DNA of 8,797 nt from Nanobdellota archaeon (GCA_018813725.1 JAHJBD010000192.1:1-8797); one strand, 5' to 3'; counted from the first letter of the stretch, positions 1 through 5,167 are shown. Notes: a model not told the origin generated them from the letters alone. Translations and numbers: made by a program.

Positions 1-276
1 CTCAGTTATTTTCCCATTGTTCTGGGCGCCATCTGGTTCGGAGTGAAAGGGGGGCTGATTCTTGCCCTTTTGTCTTCCATTGCCTTTATCCCTCATATTT
101 TGCTGTATGTGGGCCAGGGCACCCAGGCATATCTTGCTGAGATGATGGAAAAGGGTTTTGTTAAAGATATCATTGATAAGAAAGGAAGGAAGTATATCAC
201 GCTAACAGATAAAGGTTTTGAATATCTTGAGAAGTACAAGACAATACTCGGTTTTATCGATGAGTTTGACCTCTAG
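1..276 (+). CDS. Membrane protein fragment with C-terminal half winged-helix (5' partial)
   Basis: The reading frame is open from base 1, so the true start lies outside the window; the ATG at 43 is only an internal codon. The 91 visible residues begin with a hydrophobic segment containing PIVLGAIWFGVKGG and then a second stretch ending in PHILLYVG. This resembles the N-terminal membrane region of archaeal/bacterial sensor histidine kinases (a YxPIxLAxxWFGxxGGL-type pattern). From about residue 50 the protein changes character: EKGFVKDIIDKKGRKYITL followed by TDKGFEYLEKY looks like the end of the recognition helix, the wing and the last helix of an archaeal winged-helix domain (HTH_45-like). 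The first helices of that domain are not present. This could be a real small fusion or the product of a deletion joining two genes. Its stop codon overlaps the stop of the convergent Bud32 gene by 3 bp. Domain matches are from memory. Confidence 0.6.
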   Translation, partial: LSYFPIVLGAIWFGVKGGLILALLSSIAFIPHILLYVGQGTQAYLAEMMEKGFVKDIIDKKGRKYITLTDKGFEYLEKYKTILGFIDEFDL

Positions 277-872
277 CCCTTATGCTTGTTTCTACCGCGC
301 TCTTCTACTGATTCATAACGCTTATGGATCTCTTGGTAATTCTTTACTTTAGCTTTGTATCCTTTAAGCACTGAAAGGAAGCACTTGTGCCAGATCGTGT
401 AGTGCTTTGATTCTAATGCTTGCCTTAGAAGGTGAAGATCTACTGCCTTGTCTTCTACTTTTTCTGAGAAAAAAGATAGGCCGAAATCTATGAAATATAT
501 TTCTTTGTCAAGTATCATGTTTGATGTTGTCAGATCACCGTGGATTATGCCTTCATTATGTAGTATGGCAACTTTCTTTCCTATCTCTTCGCCCAGTGCG
601 TGATAGTCTGACTTTTCTAAGATGTCTCTTACCTTAGCTCCTTCTATCAGCTGCATCTCGATACGTTCCTTATCATCTGTCTTTAATAGTTTTGGAGCTG
701 GGAAATTTAATTTTTGGAGTGTTCTTAATACTTTAGCTTCTCTTTTTGTCCTTTGTTTTCTGAGTTTATCATCTATCTCATGTATACGGTATGATTTCTT
801 GATGCGGTCTTTTATTATGTGGCCGTCAAGGTAGATCGTCGCTTCTGCACCTGAGCCGATTATTGTTTTCAT
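273..872 (-). CDS. bud32: Kae1-associated protein kinase Bud32 (KEOPS subunit)
   Basis: This 199-aa protein is a small atypical kinase/ATPase of the KEOPS complex, which with Kae1 makes the N6-threonylcarbamoyl group on A37 of ANN-decoding tRNAs. Visible signatures in order are GSGAEA (residues 6-11, shortened glycine loop), a candidate ATP lysine in IIKDR (K21), YR with a downstream R-rich helix and E45, the catalytic loop HGDLTTSN (111-118, with Asp113 and Asn118), the metal-binding DFG (129-131), and the Bud32-specific stretch EDKAVDL after it. The C-terminus VEERGRNKHKG matches the basic RGR tail typical of the family. Length is normal for the stand-alone form; in many Euryarchaeota it is fused to Kae1, and here it is not. 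No Kae1, Cgi121 or Pcc1 lies beside it. A TATA box at 895-904 places the start at 872 as a leaderless ATG. Confidence 0.96.
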   Translation of the reverse strand: MKTIIGSGAEATIYLDGHIIKDRIKKSYRIHEIDDKLRKQRTKREAKVLRTLQKLNFPAPKLLKTDDKERIEMQLIEGAKVRDILEKSDYHALGEEIGKKVAILHNEGIIHGDLTTSNMILDKEIYFIDFGLSFFSEKVEDKAVDLHLLRQALESKHYTIWHKCFLSVLKGYKAKVKNYQEIHKRYESVEERGRNKHKG

Positions 873-894
873 GAGATGTTATTAAATCCAGCTT

Positions 895-904
895 ATTTTT
901 AAAT
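895..904 (-). promoter_or_regulatory. TATA box of bud32
   Basis: On the minus strand this reads as a T3A5-type TATA element centred about 27 bp upstream of the ATG at 872. Transcription would start at or next to the initiation codon (leaderless). Confidence 0.7.
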
Positions 905-923
905 ATATTGTTATCTTTAATGA

Positions 924-932
924 AATACCATA
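924..932. repeat. Left 9-bp target-site duplication (AATACCATA)
   Basis: Directly abuts the left terminal inverted repeat at 933 and is identical to 1100-1108. Confidence 0.8.
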
Positions 933-1099
933 GGCTTAGTAGAAAGTCTCGCTAACGCTCGGGTTAGAATCTTTTAAAATCCTAGAAATGTAATTTTTAT
1001 AGCTGACATCCCCCGGCTGGGGCAACCCCCTTGTCAGCTTAACCCCACAATTCATGGGATTTTGACTTTTGGATGCTAACCTACATTTTACACTAAGCC
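933..1099. mobile_element. 167-bp MITE-like fold-back insertion element
   Basis: The element starts with GGCTTAGT (933-940) and ends with its exact reverse complement ACTAAGCC (1092-1099). It is bounded on both sides by the identical 9-mer AATACCATA (924-932 and 1100-1108), as expected of a target-site duplication. It contains no gene. Inside, the two arms are complementary in steps: 962-971 with 1072-1081 (9 of 10 pairs), 976-982 with 1057-1063 (AAAATCC/GGATTTT), 988-995 with 1049-1055 (one bulge), and 1001-1008 with 1032-1039 (AGCTGACA/TGTCAGCT). The G/C-run apex at 1010-1030 can fold in two ways. The left arm has about 11 extra bases that form their own small hairpin (952-956 with 963-967). 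TIR plus 9-bp duplication points to mobilisation in trans by a DDE transposase (IS1- or IS4-like families make 9-bp duplications). No transposase is in the window. A structured ncRNA is the alternative reading. Confidence 0.8.
1001..1039. repeat. Apical inverted repeat of the fold-back element
   Basis: An 8-bp perfect stem (1001-1008 with 1032-1039) encloses a 23-nt interior made of alternating C and G runs. CCCCC (1010-1014) can pair with GGGG (1019-1022), or GGGG can instead pair with CCCCC (1026-1030), so two mutually exclusive apical hairpins are possible. It is the most stable-looking hairpin in the window. Confidence 0.75.
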
Positions 1100-1108
1100 A
1101 ATACCATA
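1100..1108. repeat. Right 9-bp target-site duplication (AATACCATA)
   Basis: Directly abuts the right terminal inverted repeat ending at 1099. It ends 6 bp before the TATA box at 1115, so the insertion sits just upstream of the BRE position of the 1145 gene and leaves that core promoter intact. Confidence 0.8.
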
Positions 1109-1114
1109 CAAAGA

Positions 1115-1123
1115 TTTTTATAT
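1115..1123 (+). promoter_or_regulatory. TATA box of the 46-aa zinc-ribbon gene
   Basis: TTTTTATAT centred about 26 bp before the ATG at 1145; leaderless spacing. Confidence 0.65.
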
Positions 1124-1144
1124 TTGATTAACAATAGCACCTAT

Positions 1145-1285
1145 ATGAAACTGAAATGCGCAAAGTGCAACTACAGGTTTGAGAAGGAAGAAATACCTTT
1201 TAGATGCCCGTACTGCGCTAAGGAAGGGGCAGTCACGATGCAAGAAACTGCACAGGATATCCTAGACGAAGCAGCTTTCATCTAA
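1145..1285 (+). CDS. 46-aa rubredoxin-like zinc-ribbon protein
   Basis: A short gene of 46 codons. It reads MKLKCAKCNYRFEKEE followed by PFRCPYC, with two Cys-x2-Cys knuckles (C5/C8 and C21/C24) 12 residues apart, the layout of a single zinc ribbon. The remaining 22 residues are an acidic, probably helical tail (QETAQDILDEA). Proteins of this layout are common in archaea and are usually annotated only as zinc-ribbon or rubredoxin-like proteins; redox iron versus structural zinc cannot be told from sequence. The start is supported by the TATA box at 1115-1123. The MITE-like element lies immediately upstream of that promoter. The function is unknown; nucleic-acid or protein binding is a guess. 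Confidence 0.85.
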   Translation: MKLKCAKCNYRFEKEEIPFRCPYCAKEGAVTMQETAQDILDEAAFI

Positions 1286-1309
1286 TCTCTTTGCTTGTAG
1301 GGTTATCTG

Positions 1310-1318
1310 TTAATTATT
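1310..1318 (+). promoter_or_regulatory. Possible TATA box of the interrupted gene at 1338
   Basis: TTAATTATT centred about 24 bp upstream of the ATG at 1338. The spacing agrees with the other promoters here, but the sequence is a weaker match. Confidence 0.45.
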
Positions 1319-1337
1319 CTAGGTGTTCTTATATTCA

Positions 1338-1637
1338 ATGAAAACAGTTGTTCTTGATGGGTGCAATATCGAAGAAAAGGCAGGGGCCAAAGGGTTTGTG
1401 AGCAGTTTGAGAGACAGTATGGCGGACTTGATATAAGAGAGGCTCTTAGCCCAGTCCATGCTGGCCAAAGATACAGATGGCATATTGCTGGCTTCGCATG
1501 ATTTTGAAACTGATACAGACTCTGCTATGGCAGCAATAGACAGGAGGCTTGGCAAAGGTTTTACTGCTGGACTTGAAGGAAGAACCAACTTTGACAGCAG
1601 GAGGGAGACCTTTGTGAGAGTTGGATATAGGTTTTAA
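1338..1637 (+). pseudogene. About 100-codon gene interrupted by one in-frame TAA
   Basis: From the ATG at 1338 the frame reads MKTVVLDGCNIEEKAG and continues to ...SMADLI, then meets TAA at 1434-1436. The same frame goes straight on as ERLLAQSMLAKDTDG for 66 more codons to a second TAA at 1635-1637, ending in ETFVRVGYRF. No frameshift is needed: one base change (for example GAA or AAA to TAA) would explain the break. The composition on both sides looks like ordinary coding sequence. The second part has an internal ATG at 1458 that could start a 59-aa protein, but no TATA box or Shine-Dalgarno sequence precedes it. I do not recognise the family. Readings are a recent pseudogene, a sequencing error, readthrough, or two separate small proteins. 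A possible TATA box at 1310-1318 supports the 1338 start. Confidence 0.6.
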
Positions 1638-1677
1638 TTTTCTTATCTTTAATTATCCGGAAGGTTTCCTGATTTTT

Positions 1678-1686
1678 CTTAAATAT
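1678..1686 (+). promoter_or_regulatory. TATA box of the glycosyltransferase gene
   Basis: CTTAAATAT centred about 36 bp before the ATG at 1718, so a leader of roughly 10 nt is expected, slightly longer than for most neighbours. Confidence 0.55.
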
Positions 1687-1717
1687 CCTTATTAACATCC
1701 CGGAGTATATTGCATCG

Positions 1718-2812
1718 ATGGAACAGCCTAAGATATTGGTATATTCAGGAGCATCAACGCCTTATTCTGGAGGTTTTGCAAAGGCCAAGAGGGTTATCAA
1801 TGCAATGCATGAGAGGGGCCTTGAGATGGAAGTTGTAACAATAGCCACCGACTACAACCTAAAAAGCCTAAGAAGATTTCAGATCCCAGTCAACCATATG
1901 ATTCCTTGTGGAGAAGATATGTACCGGGCGTTTGATGATACTTTAAGGCACACTGATTATGATATGATCGTCTCCTTTGTACCTCACACTTACGTCCTAA
2001 ATGACGCTGTGAGCAGGGGAAAAAAAGCAGTCATCATAGATGGTGGTGCACCTGACAGGATAACAGAAAAAAGAAGCCCCTATTGGGGAGAAGTATTCAG
2101 GGCCATCGACAGCTATATCATGACATGCTACTTTGATTTCACGTTACCTAATGTAGTCTTACAACAATTCCAGGGCGTGCCATTAGAAGTAAGAAGCCAG
2201 CCTGTAGATAGGGCCACATATTTAAGGCTGAAAAAGGTGAGGCAAGAGTCACAAGGCAAAAAACTAATTACACTATTGATGAATGGGATTTATGCTGATG
2301 AGGATGTAATCCTATTGGAGAATGGCGGATTATTGACACATCACCAGTATGACGAGGTTTTGACTCTTTTAAGAAACCTATCAGGTTTCCGTAAAAAGGA
2401 GTATAGCTTAGTAGTAGAACAAAAGGTGAGCGAAAAGATCAACCTTAATGGAGAGCTTCAACCTATGGATTTCATCAGCCAGGAAGCCATGCTTGATCTG
2501 ATTGCCGCATCAGACGCTACTATTAGCAGGGCTGCGAGATCTGTCAGCGCTTTTGAAGCAGCGTTGTTATGCCAAAACCTGATATATTGTATAGCTCCAA
2601 AAGACTATATGTGTGAATGGCACTCAGCCCAACAAGCCCATGAGTTGGGACTTGCGCCTAACATGGACAGCGATGATCCTGATCTTGCTGAGAAGATAAT
2701 ACAGCATATCAAGGAAGGGCATGATGGAAAATCAAAAAGGATTGCCGAATGGGAAAGGATGGATAAGGAGAGAAATATAATTGACCGTTTGATCGAGATT
2801 GCGTTCAGATAA
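1718..2812 (+). CDS. Putative GT-B-fold glycosyltransferase
   Basis: This 364-aa protein has the two-domain layout of GT-B glycosyltransferases, which transfer a sugar from a nucleotide donor. The N-terminal Rossmann-like half begins PKILVYSGASTPYSGGFAKA (residues 4-23), a first strand, glycine-rich turn and helix. It continues with DYDMIVSFVPHTY and AVIIDGGAPDRI, strand-loop segments typical of the acceptor domain. The second half begins around KKLITLLMNGIY (about 180-191). Near residues 260-290 it has DLIAASDATISRAARSVSAF followed by EAALL, resembling the donor-binding region of MurG-like and related enzymes, where a Ser/Gly-rich turn is followed by an E-containing helix. No membrane segment is seen. 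Donor and acceptor cannot be named, and no other sugar gene lies nearby. Family assignment is from pattern recognition only; a UDP-GlcNAc 2-epimerase-like fold is the main alternative. Confidence 0.65.
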   Translation: MEQPKILVYSGASTPYSGGFAKAKRVINAMHERGLEMEVVTIATDYNLKSLRRFQIPVNHMIPCGEDMYRAFDDTLRHTDYDMIVSFVPHTYVLNDAVSRGKKAVIIDGGAPDRITEKRSPYWGEVFRAIDSYIMTCYFDFTLPNVVLQQFQGVPLEVRSQPVDRATYLRLKKVRQESQGKKLITLLMNGIYADEDVILLENGGLLTHHQYDEVLTLLRNLSGFRKKEYSLVVEQKVSEKINLNGELQPMDFISQEAMLDLIAASDATISRAARSVSAFEAALLCQNLIYCIAPKDYMCEWHSAQQAHELGLAPNMDSDDPDLAEKIIQHIKEGHDGKSKRIAEWERMDKERNIIDRLIEIAFR

Positions 2813-2894
2813 GTTAGTCTGAGAATAAACCTGTCCACTTTCCTCTGCTAAAACCCAAAACTGATCTACAGTGAGGGCAGGAGTACACAATAAG

Positions 2895-2913
2895 GGCATT
2901 TTGCCATTTTTTT
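2895..2913 (+). terminator. Short hairpin plus T-run downstream of the glycosyltransferase
   Basis: GGCA (2895-2898) and TGCC (2902-2905) form a 4-bp stem with a 3-nt loop, followed by seven Ts (2907-2913). In archaea the T-run itself is the main termination signal. It overlaps the stop codon of the convergent membrane-protein gene. Confidence 0.5.
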
Positions 2914-3301
2914 ATTTCTTAATGTGCTTATGGTGTATAATTGTTGCTTTTGCGCCTCTTAAGAGTGCCATGAAGAATACAGCTCCGATAAAGATTGTGC
3001 TGACAAAAGCGCCTATGTTCTGCTGGACAGTATAGATGACAATGCCTCCGATCCTGTCCAAGGTGAAAAGTACAAGCAAAAGTATTGATGCTATCCTGCT
3101 CTTTAAGAAAACAAGCATGCTAAGAAGCGCTATCAAAATGCCTGTAATCAAGGTGATCGCAAAAGAAAACTCGTCAAAAACTGGATTGAAAAGAAAGTAG
3201 CTTACAACAGTCATTATCGCAAAGAATATTCCAATCCCGCCTGCTGTGTTTATCGTCTCTTTTACCTTGTCTTTCCTGATCTTAAGGCTGAATATCTCCA
3301 T
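2912..3301 (-). CDS. Small four-helix integral membrane protein
   Basis: Starting at the ATG at 3301 the protein has 129 residues; a longer frame from an ATG at 3331 would add MIKHNHLHYR. I prefer 3301 because the only good TATA box lies at 3340-3349 and would place transcription start near 3319, downstream of the 3331 ATG. After a basic amphipathic N-terminus there are four hydrophobic segments, roughly residues 21-38, 46-66, 69-90 and 96-114 of the shorter form. One is preceded by LFNPVFDEFSF and another contains LDRIGG. The C-terminus is rich in Lys and His (HHKHIKK) and probably cytoplasmic. I do not recognise the family, and no transporter or enzyme motif is visible. It is transcribed divergently from the gene at 3370, apparently from the same TATA region. 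Confidence 0.75.
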   Translation of the reverse strand: MEIFSLKIRKDKVKETINTAGGIGIFFAIMTVVSYFLFNPVFDEFSFAITLITGILIALLSMLVFLKSRIASILLLVLFTLDRIGGIVIYTVQQNIGAFVSTIFIGAVFFMALLRGAKATIIHHKHIKK

Positions 3302-3339
3302 TCGATAGTGTAGGTGATTATGCTTTATCAAGGTTAAGC

Positions 3340-3349
3340 TATATAAACC
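3340..3349. promoter_or_regulatory. Shared bidirectional TATA box
   Basis: TATATAAA on the plus strand is TTTATATA on the minus strand. In the plus direction it is centred about 25 bp before the ATG at 3370 (leaderless). In the minus direction it predicts a start near 3319 and an 18-nt leader to the ATG at 3301. No second TATA box is seen for either gene. Confidence 0.6.
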
Positions 3350-3369
3350 GAAAAATGTTTCCCTAGGGT

Positions 3370-4206
3370 ATGGACAGGATAGTATGCTATCAACACCTTG
3401 AATCTCCTGGTACTACTATAGATTCTTTTATAAGAGATGTGTCTATAACACATATTACTGATTATTCAACTAACCCAATGGTCCATGATGATTCGCTTCT
3501 TGTGTCTTATAGCAGAGGAGGGTTTAATTATGATGCAGTTATGTTCCCGCATTCTCGCAGAAAGGATGTATTAACCTTCTTTGGTCTGCAGGATTTTACA
3601 ACAACACCAGAAGGTATTTATTATGCTCTAATCAATGCAGGCAGGGCTGTAGGTTTCTCAAGATCTATGCCAGAAACAAGGCATGGAGAATCACCTATTA
3701 AATCAAGCGAAAGATCAGAACATAGGGATGAAGTATATATGCCACCAAAATCTGATCCGCCAAAAGCAAAATATGATAAAAGGATTGTGAAAAGACGAGA
3801 TAAAAATGAGAAACAACCTGCGGATTATGCTGGGCAGCCTGCTAAGGTCAATCCGGTTCCCCGAAGAACTCTACAACCAGAGCAGATCTCAATCTCAATA
3901 GATGGAAAGGTGATATCTGAAAAGCCAATTACACAAGGCACACCATTGCCACCAGAACCTACAACAGATGTTTACCGATTACAGGGGAGGGAATTAAGGG
4001 TTCCTGAGTTTGTTGTTGATGATTTTCCTATTGACCATATAGACTTGCTATGTCCTGAGGTTCTCGAAGAGATGCTTGAAAAGGCAGGTTTCAATTATAA
4101 AGGTGAAGGGCATGAGGTTGTGACTATCAAAGATGATGGATATGATCTACATCTTATAATTGAAGAAGGTGTATTAAAGCAGGCTAATTTTCGGGAAAGG
4201 TTTTGA
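3370..4206 (+). CDS. Hypothetical protein with two folded ends and a long disordered linker
   Basis: A 278-aa protein I do not recognise. Residues 1 to about 98 look folded (mixed strands and helices, with SYSRGGFNYDAVMFP and a helix around RRKDVLTFFGL). Residues about 99-200 are rich in Pro, Lys, Arg, Ser and Glu, with MPPKSDPPKAKYDKRIVKRR and PLPPEP, and are probably disordered. The last 75 residues look folded again: RVPEFVVDDFPIDHIDLL, a helix VLEEMLEKAGF, then strands ending in DDGYDLHLIIEEG. No signal peptide, membrane helix or catalytic motif is visible. The start is set by the TATA box at 3340-3349, and it is divergent from the membrane-protein gene. The linker suggests a scaffold or a binding domain tethered to a second domain, but that is a guess. 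Confidence 0.75.
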   Translation: MDRIVCYQHLESPGTTIDSFIRDVSITHITDYSTNPMVHDDSLLVSYSRGGFNYDAVMFPHSRRKDVLTFFGLQDFTTTPEGIYYALINAGRAVGFSRSMPETRHGESPIKSSERSEHRDEVYMPPKSDPPKAKYDKRIVKRRDKNEKQPADYAGQPAKVNPVPRRTLQPEQISISIDGKVISEKPITQGTPLPPEPTTDVYRLQGRELRVPEFVVDDFPIDHIDLLCPEVLEEMLEKAGFNYKGEGHEVVTIKDDGYDLHLIIEEGVLKQANFRERF

Positions 4207-4217
4207 TGCGCAAAGAA

Positions 4218-4225
4218 TATAAATA
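4218..4225 (+). promoter_or_regulatory. TATA box of the two-site zinc protein gene
   Basis: TATAAATA centred about 24 bp upstream of the ATG at 4245; leaderless spacing. Confidence 0.65.
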
Positions 4226-4244
4226 GTGTTAATATCTTGATTTT

Positions 4245-4487
4245 ATGTACATACCAAAAAGATACGGCCAGTCAAGGATAGACAAGTGCCCTTTCTGTGA
4301 AAAGACTGCAGTTACCAAGAATAAACAGGGTATTCCTGTGTGCGCTGTCCATAAGGATTCAGAGCTGAAAGATATAAAGTGCGCTTGCGGATCATGGCTG
4401 GATGTTCGTGAAGGCAAGTTTGGGCCTTATTTCTTCTGCATAAACTGCGGAAATATCAGTTTTAAGAAAGCGATGGAGTTTAGGTAG
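4245..4487 (+). CDS. 80-aa protein with two zinc sites, second topoisomerase-zinc-finger-like
   Basis: The protein has two separable metal sites. The first is C15-x2-C18 with C33-x2-H36, in CPFCEKTAVTKNKQGIPVCA. The second is C46-x-C48 with C65-x2-C68, in CACGSWLDVREGKFGPYFFC followed by INCG. The second site, with a GKFGPYFFC strand between the cysteine pairs, resembles the C4 zinc fingers found in tandem at the C-terminus of type IA topoisomerases and in free-standing archaeal zinc-finger proteins. These bind single-stranded nucleic acid. That makes DNA or RNA binding plausible, but no catalytic domain is attached. The start is supported by the TATA box at 4218-4225. A hairpin at 4491-4517 follows the stop within a few bases. 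Confidence 0.8.
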   Translation: MYIPKRYGQSRIDKCPFCEKTAVTKNKQGIPVCAVHKDSELKDIKCACGSWLDVREGKFGPYFFCINCGNISFKKAMEFR

Positions 4488-4490
4488 ATA

Positions 4491-4517
4491 TTGCCCAAAT
4501 AAGGCATTATTTGGCAA
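4491..4517. terminator. Hairpin just after the zinc-protein gene (possible 3'-end signal)
   Basis: TTGCC (4491-4495) plus AAATAA (4497-4502) pair with TTATTT (4507-4512) plus GGCAA (4513-4517), giving an 11-bp stem with one bulged C and a GGCA loop. No long T-run follows on the plus strand, so it may be an mRNA 3'-end stabiliser or processing site instead of a classical terminator. It ends 24 bp before the TATA box at 4541. Confidence 0.45.
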
Positions 4518-4540
4518 AATACCCCATTTTAATGCATAGG

Positions 4541-4548
4541 TATATAAA
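4541..4548 (+). promoter_or_regulatory. TATA box of the 4617/4738 gene pair
   Basis: TATATAAA predicts a start near 4568-4570, leaving a leader of about 48 nt before the ATG at 4617. A weaker TTTAAATT at 4595-4602 sits only about 19 bp from the ATG and is the less likely promoter. Confidence 0.55.
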
Positions 4549-4605
4549 GGGTAAGTGCTTATTAGTAGTTACAGGCAGTATATTGCCGAGTATTCTTTAA
4601 ATTAG

Positions 4606-4611
4606 GGTGAT
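4606..4611 (+). promoter_or_regulatory. Shine-Dalgarno sequence GGTGAT
   Basis: GGTGAT is complementary to the archaeal 16S rRNA 3' end (ATCACC) and lies 5 nt before the ATG at 4617. It is the best leadered start in the window and fits the distant TATA box at 4541. Confidence 0.6.
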
Positions 4612-4616
4612 ATTAC

Positions 4617-4757
4617 ATGGAACAAGAAGAACGAGACGACCTAAAGAGGAAAGTACAAATTTTAGAATGGGACAAGAAGATGGGACAGGCAAGCTTCTCA
4701 AAAGAGCACCTGCTTGAAGAATATAAAAAAAAACTTGATGATGAAAAAATTCTATAA
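4617..4757 (+). CDS. 46-aa charged coiled-coil-like protein
   Basis: The frame reads MEQEERDDLKRKVQILEWDK and continues through MGQASFSKEHLLEEYKKKLD to DDEKIL. It is almost entirely charged and predicted helical: two amphipathic helices with a short SFS break, no cysteines and no membrane segment. It could be an adaptor or dimerisation peptide, but I do not recognise it. A strong Shine-Dalgarno sequence at 4606-4611 supports this start. Its last 20 bases overlap the start of the next gene in another frame, so the two are probably translated from one mRNA by coupling. A run of nine As (4725-4733) lies in its 3' end. Confidence 0.65.
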   Translation: MEQEERDDLKRKVQILEWDKKMGQASFSKEHLLEEYKKKLDDEKIL

Positions 4758-4872
4758 AACTATTGGGATATGTAGGATGTGCAAGGCACATTTTACTGTG
4801 AAAGAAGAGAAATATGCTTCTAAGAACTATTGCGAAGCATGCCAGAAGAAATATTTTAATAAATCTTTATAA
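4738..4872 (+). CDS. 44-aa single zinc-ribbon protein
   Basis: Starts at the double ATG 4738/4741 and reads MMKKFYKTIGICRMCKAHF, then VKEEKYASKNYCEACQKKYF, then NKSL. Two Cys-x2-Cys pairs (C12/C15 and C32/C35) 16 residues apart form one four-cysteine zinc site in a very basic small protein. The start overlaps the 3' end of the preceding gene by 20 bp, a typical coupled arrangement. The two may form a functional pair, an acidic/basic helical peptide with a zinc ribbon. The stop overlaps the TATA box of the gene at 4896. I know no specific family; nucleic-acid binding is plausible from charge. Confidence 0.7.
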   Translation: MMKKFYKTIGICRMCKAHFTVKEEKYASKNYCEACQKKYFNKSL

Positions 4873-4875
4873 AAA
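4866..4875 (+). promoter_or_regulatory. TATA box of the 87-aa orphan
   Basis: TTTATAAAAA centred about 25 bp before the ATG at 4896. It overlaps the end of the upstream coding sequence. Confidence 0.65.
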
Positions 4876-4895
4876 GGATAAATTTCTTATCTAGT

Positions 4896-5159
4896 ATGGA
4901 TGAGCCAGTTGTATTAGCACGATTTATGTATGAAGGAGATTTGCCTGCTGCAATAGTAAGACTGCCTGATCATGAACTGGAGATGGTAGTGAAGACGGAA
5001 GGGGGCCTTGCATTGTTCACTCCTGAAGCTGATTTTAGGGTATGCAATCTGCCAGACAGTAAAGGAAGAGTTATTGATAGGGCCAACTTCAGGTATGAAG
5101 GGATCATTCCACCAGAACATGAGAATTATTGTGTGTATGGTGCGTTACTTGGCCAATAA
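4896..5159 (+). CDS. Hypothetical 87-aa protein
   Basis: An acidic, probably strand-rich small protein, MDEPVVLARFMYEGDLPAAI through EMVVKTEGGLALFTPEADF to an end in PEHENYCVYGALLGQ. No metal-binding pairs, membrane segment or known motif is visible. Alternating hydrophobic and charged residues suggest a small beta-sheet domain. The start is supported by the TATA box at 4866-4875. It lies 38 bp upstream of the next gene on the same strand, which has its own TATA box. Confidence 0.65.
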   Translation: MDEPVVLARFMYEGDLPAAIVRLPDHELEMVVKTEGGLALFTPEADFRVCNLPDSKGRVIDRANFRYEGIIPPEHENYCVYGALLGQ

Positions 5160-5167
5160 TCAAATGA

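Noticed and set aside
941..971. AGAAAGTC followed by G/C-rich sequence, reminiscent of the RNase P RNA AGGAAAGTC region
   Set aside because: No matching CR-V partner or P4 helix is found at the far end, and the TIR plus 9-bp duplication explains the element better.
1319..1588. 89-codon minus-strand open frame
   Set aside because: It is antisense to the plus-strand interrupted gene, has a Ser/Leu/Ala-rich shadow composition, and lacks a TATA box at the usual distance.
1458..1637. Independent 59-aa gene starting at the internal ATG 1458
   Set aside because: There is no TATA box or Shine-Dalgarno sequence upstream, and the frame is open back to the TAA without a start, so one broken gene is the simpler reading.
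2813..2894. Possible C/D-box guide RNA between the glycosyltransferase and membrane-protein genes
   Set aside because: CTGA occurs twice but no C-box TGATGA is present, and the weak CCTGTCC/GGGCAGG pairing is not convincing.
4555..4605. Possible 16-codon leader peptide from a GTG at 4555
   Set aside because: The GTG lies upstream of the predicted transcription start, has no ribosome-binding site, and the peptide has no notable features.
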